From positions 15,201 through 79,200 of the forward strand of contig DAOTUB010000042.1 in NCBI GenBank assembly GCA_034437455.1: DNA of 64,000 nt. The letters run 5' to 3'. A program made the translations under genes and the position numbers. Below the pieces are notes generated by a model. That model did not search any database, had not been told where the DNA came from, and worked only from the letters and a program-made list of their open reading frames with translations. Shown here one piece after another: positions 17,413-25,737 of this stretch (positions within the stretch are counted from its first letter, which is position 1; each line of letters begins with the position of its first letter). This DNA comes from DAOTUB01 sp034437455. GTDB taxonomy: Bacteria; Chloroflexota; Anaerolineae; B4-G1.

Positions 17413-20286
17413 TTATGGCGTCTCCTGGTCTCCGTTCCGTTCTACCCCCACCAGCTTGAACCTGCCGTTCTCCCCCTCGCGGGCGAGGCGCCACTTTAAG
17501 CTTGTCTGAGCGTCCAGTGTGCCGTCTTTGTGCTCGCAAACGACCGTGACGTTGACGATCGCTTGCTCGGCATCCTGGCCCTCAAATTGTACGTCGATCA
17601 TCCGTACGTGCTCGATCTGCTCCCGGTCTAACGTGCATCCGCACTGATTCGCAGCGCATCCTTCGACTTGCGCCCATGCCTCTGGTGTAAAGTACCTGGC
17701 GGTTTCTACCGCATCGGTGTAGGCGTTGTAAGACGCAAGCACGACCTTTTCGGGATAGGGAGAGAGCATCACGTCCTGGGGCATCCCGTGGTAGAAAATA
17801 GTCTCGTATTCCTCGTGCATCTTGACGATACCCTGGCCCCCTGGCTGGTAATAGGTTGCGTTGTCGCGCGGGCGATAGATGTACTGTAATGCCAATTGAG
17901 CGCGGCCTGGCAGCCGCTGGACAACCGTTGCTCGGTCTGTGGCGAGCGTGATGCGGTCGCCAGAAAAGTGGCCTTTGGGTAGATATTTCCCTTCGCCCGT
18001 ATCCCAGCGGAAAATGGAAACCCGGGTCGACTCTCCATCGCACCGGTCGCGTATGACCAACTCGGGGCCTTGCAATCCAGACAGGACATTCTCCAGAGAA
18101 GCGATACATTCACACTCGCACAAATAGTCCCCATCCTGAGGGCGCAGTTCATAGGGAGTGAGTACGGGAGGGCTACCGCTCGGCTGATAGACGACACCTG
18201 CGATGGGCCCGTCATCTTGCCCCGGCTCGGCGGAGAGATCGAAGCGGTATAGGACGACCCATTCCTGGTTGCCGTCTCGATTTGTGTCGAAGCGATAGGT
18301 ATTGATGTGCTCCCAATTCTCTGGCAATGTAACGGGGGGCAGGTCCTGATCATTTCTCCAGGGTTGGAAATAGATAGCGCCAAACAGAACAACCAGAATA
18401 GCGATGAATGTGAGTGCGATGGACCGCGAGAACTTGCGCTCTGGTTTTCGTCGTACAGCTTGCAACAATAACTGGGTCGCCAGTTGCCCGTTTACCCGGT
18501 AATCGGGCCGGGTGTGTACGATTTCAGCAAACGCTCTCTGGGCTTGCTGCCAGTTTCTTTGATTCAGCGCTTCGGTGCCCTCGTCAAAGAGGTCCGTTAA
18601 CTGTCCTTCTTTCTGACAGCGTTCCAACGCCGCTTGCCACACCGCCCGGCTTTTATCGTCGGCGGCCTGAGCCGTCAACTGATCGTAGGCGTCGATGGCC
18701 TTTACCCATTGCTCGGCCTGCTCGTACCTTTTGGCCTCTGCGGCCAAGCGGCGCAACCGGATGGCGTTATGTATCTCCTGGACTGCCTGTTCTTTGGGGG
18801 AGATCTGGAGTGCCCGTTCGCAAGCTGCCAGCGTTCCATTCTCATCCCCTGCCTCTTGCCGCGCTCTTGCCTGTGCCACCAGCGCGCGAACCAACAGCGT
18901 CCGTGTTTCCTCCTGATCGAGCTTGTAAGCGCGCTCCAGTTCGACGGTCGCTTCGTCGGTGCGGCCCGCTTCCAACAGTGTCTCGCCCAGGTGTAGCCGA
19001 GCGTGAAAGTGACGCGGGTTTGTCTCCAGGGCGTCGTGAAAGTAGCGGATGGCCGTTTCCCATTGATGCCGACGGAGAAACTCTTGCCCAATATTGAAGA
19101 GCTGTTCGGCCAGCGGGTCGATCTGATCCAGTTTGTTCTTCATGCGTTGAAGAGGTTTGTTCTCATGCACCCAGCGACGAAGGATTTCGACGGCGAAACC
19201 ATATTCTCGTTCTCCCGTCATCTCCAGGACCCGCCGTCTCACCAGGTCGCGGGGAGCCAGCTCTATCTTCCGGGTGAGCAGCCGGGCAGCGCGGGCTGCC
19301 AGTATCTGGATCCCTCGTTCCTCTGTGATGCTTTCCCCTTCGCTCATGGTCTCGGCCAGGCCAGCGGCATAGATTTGCTCGGCCAGTCCCAGCCCGTCCC
19401 AGAGCCAGGTCAGCGCCTGGTTGCCTGCCTCCAGCGCGTCGGGCACGGCGGCCTCCACCTCTGACGCGTCAATCATGGGCAGCGTAGTGGAGTGTTGGGG
19501 GTGGGTATAGGCCCGTTCCCAGATTTGTCGACAGAGCAACTGGGTCAGGTAAGGATGCCCACTCGTCAAGCTGAGAATGCGCGCCACGGCCCGGTCCGTG
19601 AAGAGCAGCGTGACGTTTTGATTGGGTATCTCTGCCTGACGGACCAATGCCTCGGCGCTTTCTTGATCCAGTACCCAGACCTCTCGTACCAGCGAGGCCC
19701 TGAAGGTGGCGGTAAAGTCCAGGGAGAGATCCTCGACGCGCCGACCGACCGCGAACACGAACGCGGAACGCGAATCTTTGGTTGTCAAACGGCGTATGAA
19801 GCGGAAGAGCGCCTTGGTCGCCGCCGTCATGAGCAGTTCCGCTTCGGTTGTTTCGTTCAATACGTCGAACTCATCCAGAAGAAAAACGGGACGACGGGTT
19901 TCGCCCAGATGCTCGTAAACCTGGGGCAAAAAGACGCTGCGGAAGAAATGGCCCCGGTTGTCGAACGTCTCTGGATCGGGAGGCTCCATGCCGACCTGTT
20001 CGGCGACGGTGTTGGCAAGATCGACTAGTACCCGGCCCAGAGGACGAGCGGCCTGATCCTGAAGATCGAAATAGATGGGCAGGAAGGCGTTGGTTGACAG
20101 AGCGCGCTGGAGTTGCAGAAGTAGACTGGTTTTGCCGATGCGGCGCTGCCCAAAGAGAACCAGGACGTTGGCGTCTGGGTTGCACAAGGACTGCGTAACC
20201 CAATCCAGTAATTTCTGCCGACCAAAGAAACCCCGTTCTTCCCACAAGGGGAGACCCGCCACGTAGGGGTTAGGTGGTTGGACCAT
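17413..20286 (-). CDS. AAA/STAND-like ATPase with TPR repeats and a membrane helix
   Basis: 957 residues. The start (NPYVAGLPLWEERGFFGRQ) and Walker A GQRRIGKTS (about 45-53) mark an ORC/STAND-type ATPase; PVFLLDEFDVL is Walker B. A winged-helix-like stretch leads into TPR-like helices (about 400-600; HFHARLHLGETLLEAGRTDEA). A transmembrane helix (LTFIAILVVLFGAIYFQPW, about 630) precedes an extracytoplasmic ~300-residue beta-rich domain with a CECECIAS cysteine cluster and a CAANQCGCTL cluster, which I do not recognise. It sits 27 bases upstream of FtsW–PBP on the same strand, so a link to envelope growth is possible but unproven. Confidence 0.7.
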   Translation of the reverse strand: MVQPPNPYVAGLPLWEERGFFGRQKLLDWVTQSLCNPDANVLVLFGQRRIGKTSLLLQLQRALSTNAFLPIYFDLQDQAARPLGRVLVDLANTVAEQVGMEPPDPETFDNRGHFFRSVFLPQVYEHLGETRRPVFLLDEFDVLNETTEAELLMTAATKALFRFIRRLTTKDSRSAFVFAVGRRVEDLSLDFTATFRASLVREVWVLDQESAEALVRQAEIPNQNVTLLFTDRAVARILSLTSGHPYLTQLLCRQIWERAYTHPQHSTTLPMIDASEVEAAVPDALEAGNQALTWLWDGLGLAEQIYAAGLAETMSEGESITEERGIQILAARAARLLTRKIELAPRDLVRRRVLEMTGEREYGFAVEILRRWVHENKPLQRMKNKLDQIDPLAEQLFNIGQEFLRRHQWETAIRYFHDALETNPRHFHARLHLGETLLEAGRTDEATVELERAYKLDQEETRTLLVRALVAQARARQEAGDENGTLAACERALQISPKEQAVQEIHNAIRLRRLAAEAKRYEQAEQWVKAIDAYDQLTAQAADDKSRAVWQAALERCQKEGQLTDLFDEGTEALNQRNWQQAQRAFAEIVHTRPDYRVNGQLATQLLLQAVRRKPERKFSRSIALTFIAILVVLFGAIYFQPWRNDQDLPPVTLPENWEHINTYRFDTNRDGNQEWVVLYRFDLSAEPGQDDGPIAGVVYQPSGSPPVLTPYELRPQDGDYLCECECIASLENVLSGLQGPELVIRDRCDGESTRVSIFRWDTGEGKYLPKGHFSGDRITLATDRATVVQRLPGRAQLALQYIYRPRDNATYYQPGGQGIVKMHEEYETIFYHGMPQDVMLSPYPEKVVLASYNAYTDAVETARYFTPEAWAQVEGCAANQCGCTLDREQIEHVRMIDVQFEGQDAEQAIVNVTVVCEHKDGTLDAQTSLKWRLAREGENGRFKLVGVERNGDQETP

Positions 20287-20368
20287 TGTTACGTCTTCCT
20301 CGTCAATCGCTCATAAAGTGCTTGACAGATGAACTCTCCACGTTTCGCGCAGCTTTTCCAATCTCGTC

Positions 20369-21241
20369 TTAACTCAGGTACTTGTCCACGATGGGACCTA
20401 GCTTTTCCTCGAGATCCTCTGGGATCATATCGCGCTGGGTGATGAGGGCGGTCGCCAGAGTATCTTTGCACTCGCAATCCCGTTTCTCCGCGGCCAGTCG
20501 CGGGACCAGCAGCTTGATCGCGTTTTGAGCCAGGACGGCGTTCGCCGCCAGCGTCGCCAGCAGCATCTCGACGTTGACCGGCTCTTCCGTCTCGTGCCAG
20601 ACGTCGTAATCGGTGACGTGGGCCATCACCGCGTAGCACATCTCGGCCTCCCGCGCCAGGAATGCCTCTGGACTGGTGGTCATGCCAATGATGTCCATTC
20701 CCCAGGCCCGGTAGGTGAAACTTTCCCCCTTGGTGCTAAAGCGGGGGCCTTCGATGGTGATAAAGCGTCCGCCCTCGTGAACTGTGCCGCCGGCTTCCTC
20801 CACTGCGCCAGCCAGGAGCGCCGACACGCGCCCGCAGAAGGGATCCGCCGTGCCGATGTGGGCCACCAGCCCGTCTCCAAAGAAAGTGTACACCCGTTTT
20901 TTAGTAAAGTCAAAAAGTTGGTTCGGGACGACGATCTGGCCGGGACGAAGGTGCTCGCGCAGGCTGCCGCAGGCAGAGACGGAGATGACTTGCTCGACGC
21001 CCAGGCTCTTAAGGGCAAAGATGTTGGCCCGGTAGTTGACCTCGGTGGGCATGATGCGGTGGCCGCGCCCGTGACGGGCCAGAAAGGCGACGCGCGTTCC
21101 CTCGATTGCGCCGACGATCACGTCGTCGGACGGCTTGCCAAGGGGGGTGGAGATCGCGCGCTCCTCAATATCGGTCAGCTCCTCCATCTGGTAGAGGCCG
21201 CTGCCGCCGATGATGCCGATGCGGATGGGATCTGTGCTCAT
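20369..21241 (-). CDS. mtnP: S-methyl-5'-thioadenosine phosphorylase
   Basis: 290 residues of the purine phosphorylase MTAP type. It splits methylthioadenosine with phosphate to adenine and methylthioribose-1-phosphate in methionine salvage. Visible family features are IGIIGGSGLY, the phosphate-binding ARHGRGHRIMPTEVNYRAN region, VSACGSLRE, TIEGPRFSTKGES and the substrate segment MTTSPEAFLAREAEMCYA. A Ser/Thr-type substrate pocket distinguishes it from inosine-specific PNPs, though related 6-oxopurine phosphorylases in some bacteria look similar. ATG 21241 has AAGGAGAT upstream. It is 82 bases before the AAA–TPR gene. Confidence 0.92.
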   Translation of the reverse strand: MSTDPIRIGIIGGSGLYQMEELTDIEERAISTPLGKPSDDVIVGAIEGTRVAFLARHGRGHRIMPTEVNYRANIFALKSLGVEQVISVSACGSLREHLRPGQIVVPNQLFDFTKKRVYTFFGDGLVAHIGTADPFCGRVSALLAGAVEEAGGTVHEGGRFITIEGPRFSTKGESFTYRAWGMDIIGMTTSPEAFLAREAEMCYAVMAHVTDYDVWHETEEPVNVEMLLATLAANAVLAQNAIKLLVPRLAAEKRDCECKDTLATALITQRDMIPEDLEEKLGPIVDKYLS

Positions 21242-21279
21242 AAAAATCTCCTTGACGCTTCTGTGATGCATGCGGCTGA

Positions 21280-21618
21280 TCAAGATAGGTCTTTTAGGAT
21301 TTTCTCAATTTGTGTTTTGACTGTCGGGAGGCTTTCCTGGATCGTTCTCCATACCAATTTGTGATCCACCCCAAAATAGGCGTGGATTAGCCTGTCTCTC
21401 ATGCCGGCCATCTTTCGCCAAGGAACTTGGGGATAGCGTTCTCTGATTTCGTCTGGAACACCTTTGGCTGCTTCGCCAATGACCTCGAATTTTCTGACCA
21501 CTGCACTGGCTGTTTTATCGTCCGACTGAAAGCCCTCCAAGTCCATTCCTTCTATAAAGGCTTTTATGCTCTCTATTGCCGCCAGGATATCGCTGAGGTA
21601 GAGGCGATAATCTCTCAT
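21280..21618 (-). CDS. hepT: HepT-like HEPN ribonuclease toxin (DUF86)
   Basis: 112 residues, all helical, with the catalytic RX4HxY motif as [10 protein letters not shown] (residues about 76-85). In characterised pairs HepT is an RNase and its partner MntA AMPylates the tyrosine of this motif. The ATG overlaps the MntA stop by four bases, the usual order antitoxin–toxin. A complete motif suggests an active pair. Confidence 0.85.
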   Translation of the reverse strand: MRDYRLYLSDILAAIESIKAFIEGMDLEGFQSDDKTASAVVRKFEVIGEAAKGVPDEIRERYPQVPWRKMAGMRDRLIHAYFGVDHKLVWRTIQESLPTVKTQIEKILKDLS

Positions 21619-21914
21619 ACTGATACTACCTCTCGGAATACCGCCTCGCGCAGTTCCAGCTTCAAGGCGTCTTGAGGAACCACGTCTATCTCTTTCTGCA
21701 ACTGATCCTCCAGGAATTGAGCCAGTCCTACGAAATCAAATAGATCTGCATCTTCCTCAAAACTAACCAGAACGTCGATATCGCTTGCGGGGCTTTGTTC
21801 ATCCCGGACAAAAGATCCAAAGATTCCGATGGTCTTGACCTTGTAGCGGACTGTGATCTCTGGTTTTAATTGTCTCAGCTTTGCCAAAAGCTGTTCTCTG
21901 TCAACGGAGGTCAC
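21615..21914 (-). CDS. mntA: MntA-like minimal nucleotidyltransferase antitoxin
   Basis: 99 residues with the polymerase-beta-type signature [18 protein letters not shown] (GSx10DxD) near residues 33-50. It is expected to modify and neutralise the adjacent HepT by AMPylation. It starts with GTG at 21914, behind GAGGAG about 11 bases upstream. The 137-base gap before it on the minus strand (21915-22051) shows no other gene. Confidence 0.85.
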   Translation of the reverse strand: MTSVDREQLLAKLRQLKPEITVRYKVKTIGIFGSFVRDEQSPASDIDVLVSFEEDADLFDFVGLAQFLEDQLQKEIDVVPQDALKLELREAVFREVVSV

Positions 21915-22051
21915 AATTTCTCACTCCTCTCCACATACTTGTAGAGCGGCACACTGGGGCTGATGGCATTGTATGATGGCAGGAAGTGCGATCATTGTCG
22001 GACCACTCCTTTCCCTTTCGCGCTACACATCCCTATTGTACCGCACCACCG

Positions 22052-23569
22052 CTATCTACGCCAGTCGGCGCGATAGACGATCATCATCTCGCCGCCGGCA
22101 ATTGTGCGGTGTTCCAGCGTCACCTGATGCACCGGCTCCAGTAGATCGTGGCGTTTGGCCAGGTCGGGGAACCAGTCCGGGAAGATGATGACGTATTGCA
22201 CGTCCCGCTCGGCCAGGAGCTTGACCAGGCGCGTATTCCGGTTGGGCGCGTACAAGAGTGGGACGATCTCCGGCGTGATCAACCCCGCCAGGTCCACGAC
22301 CGGACGCTCGGAGATGTAGGCGATGGCGCCGATATCGTTCAGCGCCAGGATGGCGTCGGGCGAGGTATGCTCCGCCGCCCAGTGGCCCAGTGCGACGTGC
22401 ATCTCGTTGATGTCGTGCACGTTCCAGCCGTATTCGCTCGCCATCGCCGGCAATCGCCACGCAGTCCCCGCGAAAACGAGCAGGATAACCAGAATACTCC
22501 CTTTCCTCCCCATAGTGAGGTTCCACCCGCGCAAACGCGCCAGCCGTCGCGCCTCCAGCAACCCCGCGACGCCGATGACGGCGTTGCAAGGGATGAGGGG
22601 CATCAGATACCGCCCGTGCTGGTAGAGCACCGCGTGGAGAAGGGCATAGACGAGCGGCAGACCCGCGCTCCACAGGCTCAAGAGCGAGGCGCGCCGGAAC
22701 AGCGCGCCCAATCCCAGGATGTAGAAAGGCAGCAGGATAAAATTGTCCAGTATCAAGTACCGGGATGTCAGGCTGAGAAACGCCAAATCGGGGCGGAAAT
22801 CAAAAATGGCTTTGGCGTGATAGGTGTTGGGAAGCAGATGGCCGCTGGTGCGCAGCGAAAAAATCAGGTAGGGGAGCACGATGGCGGTGAAGAGGAGAAG
22901 GCGTGAGGCGTAATGCATGAAGCGCGAGGCGTCAAACGGAGTGCGCAATATGTCGCTGGCGATAAAGTCGGCCATTGCCAGTGCAAAGAGCAGGTAGCCT
23001 TCGGGACGGGTCAGGGCCGCCCACCCAAAGAGGGCCGCGGTACGCCACCGATAGCGGTGCGACGTCCGGTCGTCCAGGTGGGCGTGGATCGCTAGCAGAC
23101 TGAGCGTGGCGAACAGGCAGGTCTCCAGCGCCGATAGGCCCGCCCACACCATGCGCCCGTTGACGGCGACGACCGCTCCGGCCAGCCAGGCGGTCCAGCG
23201 GTGACTCGTCAGTCGCTTGCCCAGCGCGTACGTGACTGCCAGCGTGGCCAGGAAGCTGGCGGCGCTCAACAACTGCCCGGCAATGGGAAATCTGCCACCC
23301 ACAACGTACACGGCAGCCAGGAGCAGCGTCCACAGCGGCGCGGTCGATCCGGCGGTGGGGTGGCCGGGGTTGAAGGAGAGGCCGTCGCCTCGGGCCAGGT
23401 TGCGGGCGAACTGGAAGTGAATCCAGGCATCGTCGAGGGGGACGCCTCCCTGTCCGTCGTTGAGGCGGTAGGAGGTGATGGCAAAGGCGCCGAGGGTCAG
23501 GCCCCCGATGAACAGCAGGCTGAGCAGCCAGGGCCAGTCGTCCCGTTCGAGCCGCGCCGCATGGTTCAA
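22052..23569 (-). CDS. GT39/ArnT-like membrane glycosyltransferase
   Basis: About 505 residues with roughly ten membrane helices. The first loop after helix 1 carries the acidic pair expected of polyprenyl-phosphate-sugar-dependent GT-C enzymes (GVPLDDAWIHFQFARNLA). A C-terminal soluble region follows (EHTSPDAILALNDIGAIAYI … RDVQYVIIFPDWF). It probably moves a sugar from a lipid carrier to a protein or lipid outside the membrane. TTG 23569 overlaps the SDR stop (TTGA), so the start is set by coupling rather than by a strong ribosome site; the frame upstream of it belongs to no real protein. Last gene of the FhaA–FhaB–SDR–GT unit. Confidence 0.75.
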   Translation of the reverse strand: MNHAARLERDDWPWLLSLLFIGGLTLGAFAITSYRLNDGQGGVPLDDAWIHFQFARNLARGDGLSFNPGHPTAGSTAPLWTLLLAAVYVVGGRFPIAGQLLSAASFLATLAVTYALGKRLTSHRWTAWLAGAVVAVNGRMVWAGLSALETCLFATLSLLAIHAHLDDRTSHRYRWRTAALFGWAALTRPEGYLLFALAMADFIASDILRTPFDASRFMHYASRLLLFTAIVLPYLIFSLRTSGHLLPNTYHAKAIFDFRPDLAFLSLTSRYLILDNFILLPFYILGLGALFRRASLLSLWSAGLPLVYALLHAVLYQHGRYLMPLIPCNAVIGVAGLLEARRLARLRGWNLTMGRKGSILVILLVFAGTAWRLPAMASEYGWNVHDINEMHVALGHWAAEHTSPDAILALNDIGAIAYISERPVVDLAGLITPEIVPLLYAPNRNTRLVKLLAERDVQYVIIFPDWFPDLAKRHDLLEPVHQVTLEHRTIAGGEMMIVYRADWRR

Positions 23570-24357
23570 GTCACCCCCCGATACATCCCCCCGTCCACCA
23601 GCAGGCTGACGCCGGTGATGTAGGAGGCGGCGGGTGAAACGAGGAAGGCGGCAGCGGCGGCGAACTCTTTTGGATCGCCCATCCGGCCCAGGGGGATGTC
23701 GGCGGCGATCTGGGCGGCCTCTTCCTCTGGCGTGGTATCGTTTCGCTCGGCCCGGTCGCGCAAAAGCTGATCCACGCGCGCGGTGCGCGTCCAGCCGGGG
23801 CAGATGCTGTTGACGCGGATGCCGAAAGGGGCCAGTTCGTCGGCCAGCGTCTTGACCAGCCCGACCACGCCCATTCGCAGGCTGTTGGAGAGGATCAGGT
23901 TGGGCAAGGGCTGCTTGACGGTGATCGACGTCATCGCCAGGATCGCTCCCTCGCCCTGTTCCTTCATGATCGGCGCGGCGGCGTAGCAGAGGCGCACGGC
24001 GCTCATCAGCGTCAGTTGTGTGGCGGCCTCCCAATCGGCCGGGGTCAGATCGAGGAACTGCCCCGGTGGCGGCCCTCCGGCGTTGGTGACGAGCACGTCG
24101 AGCCGCCCGAACCGCTCGACGGTCGCCTCGACCAGCGCGTCGGCGGCTGCCGGATCGGAGACGTCAGCCGGGATCGCCAATGCCTGCCGTCCGGTCTCTG
24201 CCTCGATCTCGGCGCTGGTATTGACCAGTTGTTCCTCGCCTCGGGCGCAGATGGCGACGCGCGTGCCTTCCTGCGCCAGGCGCAGGGCGACGGCCTTGCC
24301 CAGCCCCCGGCTTGCCGCGGTCACCAGGGCGATTTTGTCGTGTAATCCCAGGTCCAT
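23566..24357 (-). CDS. Short-chain dehydrogenase/reductase lacking the YxxxK motif
   Basis: 263 residues with a Rossmann start (LVTAASRGLGKAVA), an NAG motif (VTNAGG) and a terminal GVSLLVDGGMYRGV. Where most SDRs have Ser…YxxxK, this one reads SITVKQPLPNLILSNSLRMG, so the catalytic tyrosine and lysine are missing. It belongs to a divergent FabG-like subgroup that I recall has the same NS-x-R pattern. Whether it is a reductase is open. The ATG shares one base with the preceding FHA gene's stop (TAATG). Confidence 0.8.
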   Translation of the reverse strand: MDLGLHDKIALVTAASRGLGKAVALRLAQEGTRVAICARGEEQLVNTSAEIEAETGRQALAIPADVSDPAAADALVEATVERFGRLDVLVTNAGGPPPGQFLDLTPADWEAATQLTLMSAVRLCYAAAPIMKEQGEGAILAMTSITVKQPLPNLILSNSLRMGVVGLVKTLADELAPFGIRVNSICPGWTRTARVDQLLRDRAERNDTTPEEEAAQIAADIPLGRMGDPKEFAAAAAFLVSPAASYITGVSLLVDGGMYRGVT

Positions 24358-24785
24358 TATTCTAACTCCAATTTCAATTCTGTGCGGCCCACGCCGATGA
24401 CGTCGCCGCTGCTGACGATGGTCGGGTCGCTGATGCACTCGCCGTTGAGTTGCGTGCCGTTGCGGCTGTTCTGATCTTCTAACCACCACTGGGCCTCTCG
24501 CCAGCTCAGCAGGGCGTGTTGCGCGGAAGCGAAGGTGTCTGGGATGATGATCGTGTTGTTTGGCGAGCGGCCCAGAGAGGTGACGAGTTGCAGCGGGAAG
24601 GCCGTGCCCACGGCGAGCGTTTCGTCTTCTGTGTTCAGGACGACCAGTTTCCCCTTGGGACGGTCGGGTTCGCGGCTGGCGACGGTCTGTCGCAGGTCGC
24701 GCCACAGTATCCACATCACCGCGCCCAGAAAGGTGTAGAGCACGATGACGAGCAAAAGTCGCAGGCCCAGCAGCAAAATGTCCAT
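24357..24785 (-). CDS. FhaB-like membrane FHA-domain protein
   Basis: 142 residues: an N-terminal transmembrane helix (LRLLLVIVLYTFLGAVMWIL, about 8-27), a short linker, and one FHA domain (TSLGRSPNNTI, SAQHALLSW, DQNSRNGTQLNG). FHA domains bind phosphothreonine peptides. Next to FhaA-like, SEDS and PBP genes such proteins commonly report Ser/Thr kinase signals to cell-wall synthesis. No kinase or phosphatase gene is visible in this window. It is three bases after the FhaA-like stop. Confidence 0.85.
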   Translation of the reverse strand: MDILLLGLRLLLVIVLYTFLGAVMWILWRDLRQTVASREPDRPKGKLVVLNTEDETLAVGTAFPLQLVTSLGRSPNNTIIIPDTFASAQHALLSWREAQWWLEDQNSRNGTQLNGECISDPTIVSSGDVIGVGRTELKLELE

Positions 24786-24787
24786 CG

Positions 24788-25615
24788 CTAGTCTGGATCG
24801 GCTTCCGGTGCGGTGAGCGGTGGGGTGTCCTCTCTATCTGGCAGCGGGGCCGGGATGGCGTCGTCGGGGGTCGTTCCGCGACGCCACGTGGGAGGATCCT
24901 CGCCGTAGATGACCTGGACGCCGGCGAAGGAGATGACGTCGCCGGAGTGAAGCACGCATTCCTCGACCGGGTAGCCGTTGATCTGTGTGCCGTCGGAGCT
25001 TCCCAGGTCGTACAGCACGTAGCGGCCATAGCGCTGGCGGAGTTGGGCGTGGTAGCGAGAGACGCGCGGGTCTTCGAGGATCACGTCGTTGTCGAGCGCG
25101 CGCCCGATGGACACCACGGCCCGGTCGAGTTCCACGTGCCGACGGCCCCCGAGGATGAGGAAGGGACGATGTTGGACCTCTGTCTCGCTCTCCGGTTCTT
25201 CGCCATTCTCCATCTCCCGGGTGCTCTCTACCGGCGTCTCCTCTACGGGCATCCAGCGCGCCTCGACGTGCACGTTGTGGAGGGCCATGTTCTCGTCGGG
25301 CAGGATGTGTACCGCCGGCGTGACGTCGAGCGCCAGGCCAGCCTGATCGGCCAGCTTGGCGACGTGATGGGCCAATTCGGTCGTCAATGAAGGCTGCTCG
25401 CTCTCCAGCGCCTCGCAGTCGTTCGGATGCAGGTAGACCCAATAGTGTGTTGGGGCTTGCGGTATCCCCTCTGGAGAGAGAATCTGGTGATCCTCCATCG
25501 ACCGGGCGAGATGGGTGGCGACCTTCAACGGATGGAGCCGCCCCGCAAAGAGACGGGCAAAGGTGCCCTCCACGAGCCGTTCGGCCAGGGCTTCAAAACG
25601 GGCGATCTTGTTCAT
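24788..25615 (-). CDS. FhaA-like protein (DUF3662 plus FHA)
   Basis: 275 residues. The N-terminal ~120 residues match the DUF3662/FhaA domain (ARFEALAERLVEGTFARLF; HPLKVATHLARSMED; HYWVYLHPNDC). An acidic linker is followed by an FHA domain (VVSIGRALDNDVILEDPRVS, YHAQL, GSSDGTQINGYPV). In actinobacteria FhaA binds phosphorylated MviN to regulate peptidoglycan synthesis; the same role here is an inference. First gene of a four-gene minus-strand unit, divergent from secA. Confidence 0.9.
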   Translation of the reverse strand: MNKIARFEALAERLVEGTFARLFAGRLHPLKVATHLARSMEDHQILSPEGIPQAPTHYWVYLHPNDCEALESEQPSLTTELAHHVAKLADQAGLALDVTPAVHILPDENMALHNVHVEARWMPVEETPVESTREMENGEEPESETEVQHRPFLILGGRRHVELDRAVVSIGRALDNDVILEDPRVSRYHAQLRQRYGRYVLYDLGSSDGTQINGYPVEECVLHSGDVISFAGVQVIYGEDPPTWRRGTTPDDAIPAPLPDREDTPPLTAPEADPD

Positions 25616-25672
25616 TGTCGGCGATTATAACGCGAGAGAGAGGAAATGACAAATGGCCGCTTATGCCCCCGC

Positions 25673-25700
25673 TTGCATTTGCGCGGCCTGCTAGTATAAT
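25673..25700 (+). promoter_or_regulatory. secA promoter
   Basis: TTGCAT (25673-25678), a 16-base spacer and a perfect TATAAT (25695-25700) lie 38 bases ahead of secA, in the divergent gap shared with the FhaA-like gene. Confidence 0.65.
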
Positions 25701-25737
25701 CAGTATCGGCGAGGTTCTTTTTTGAGAGGGGTGAAAG

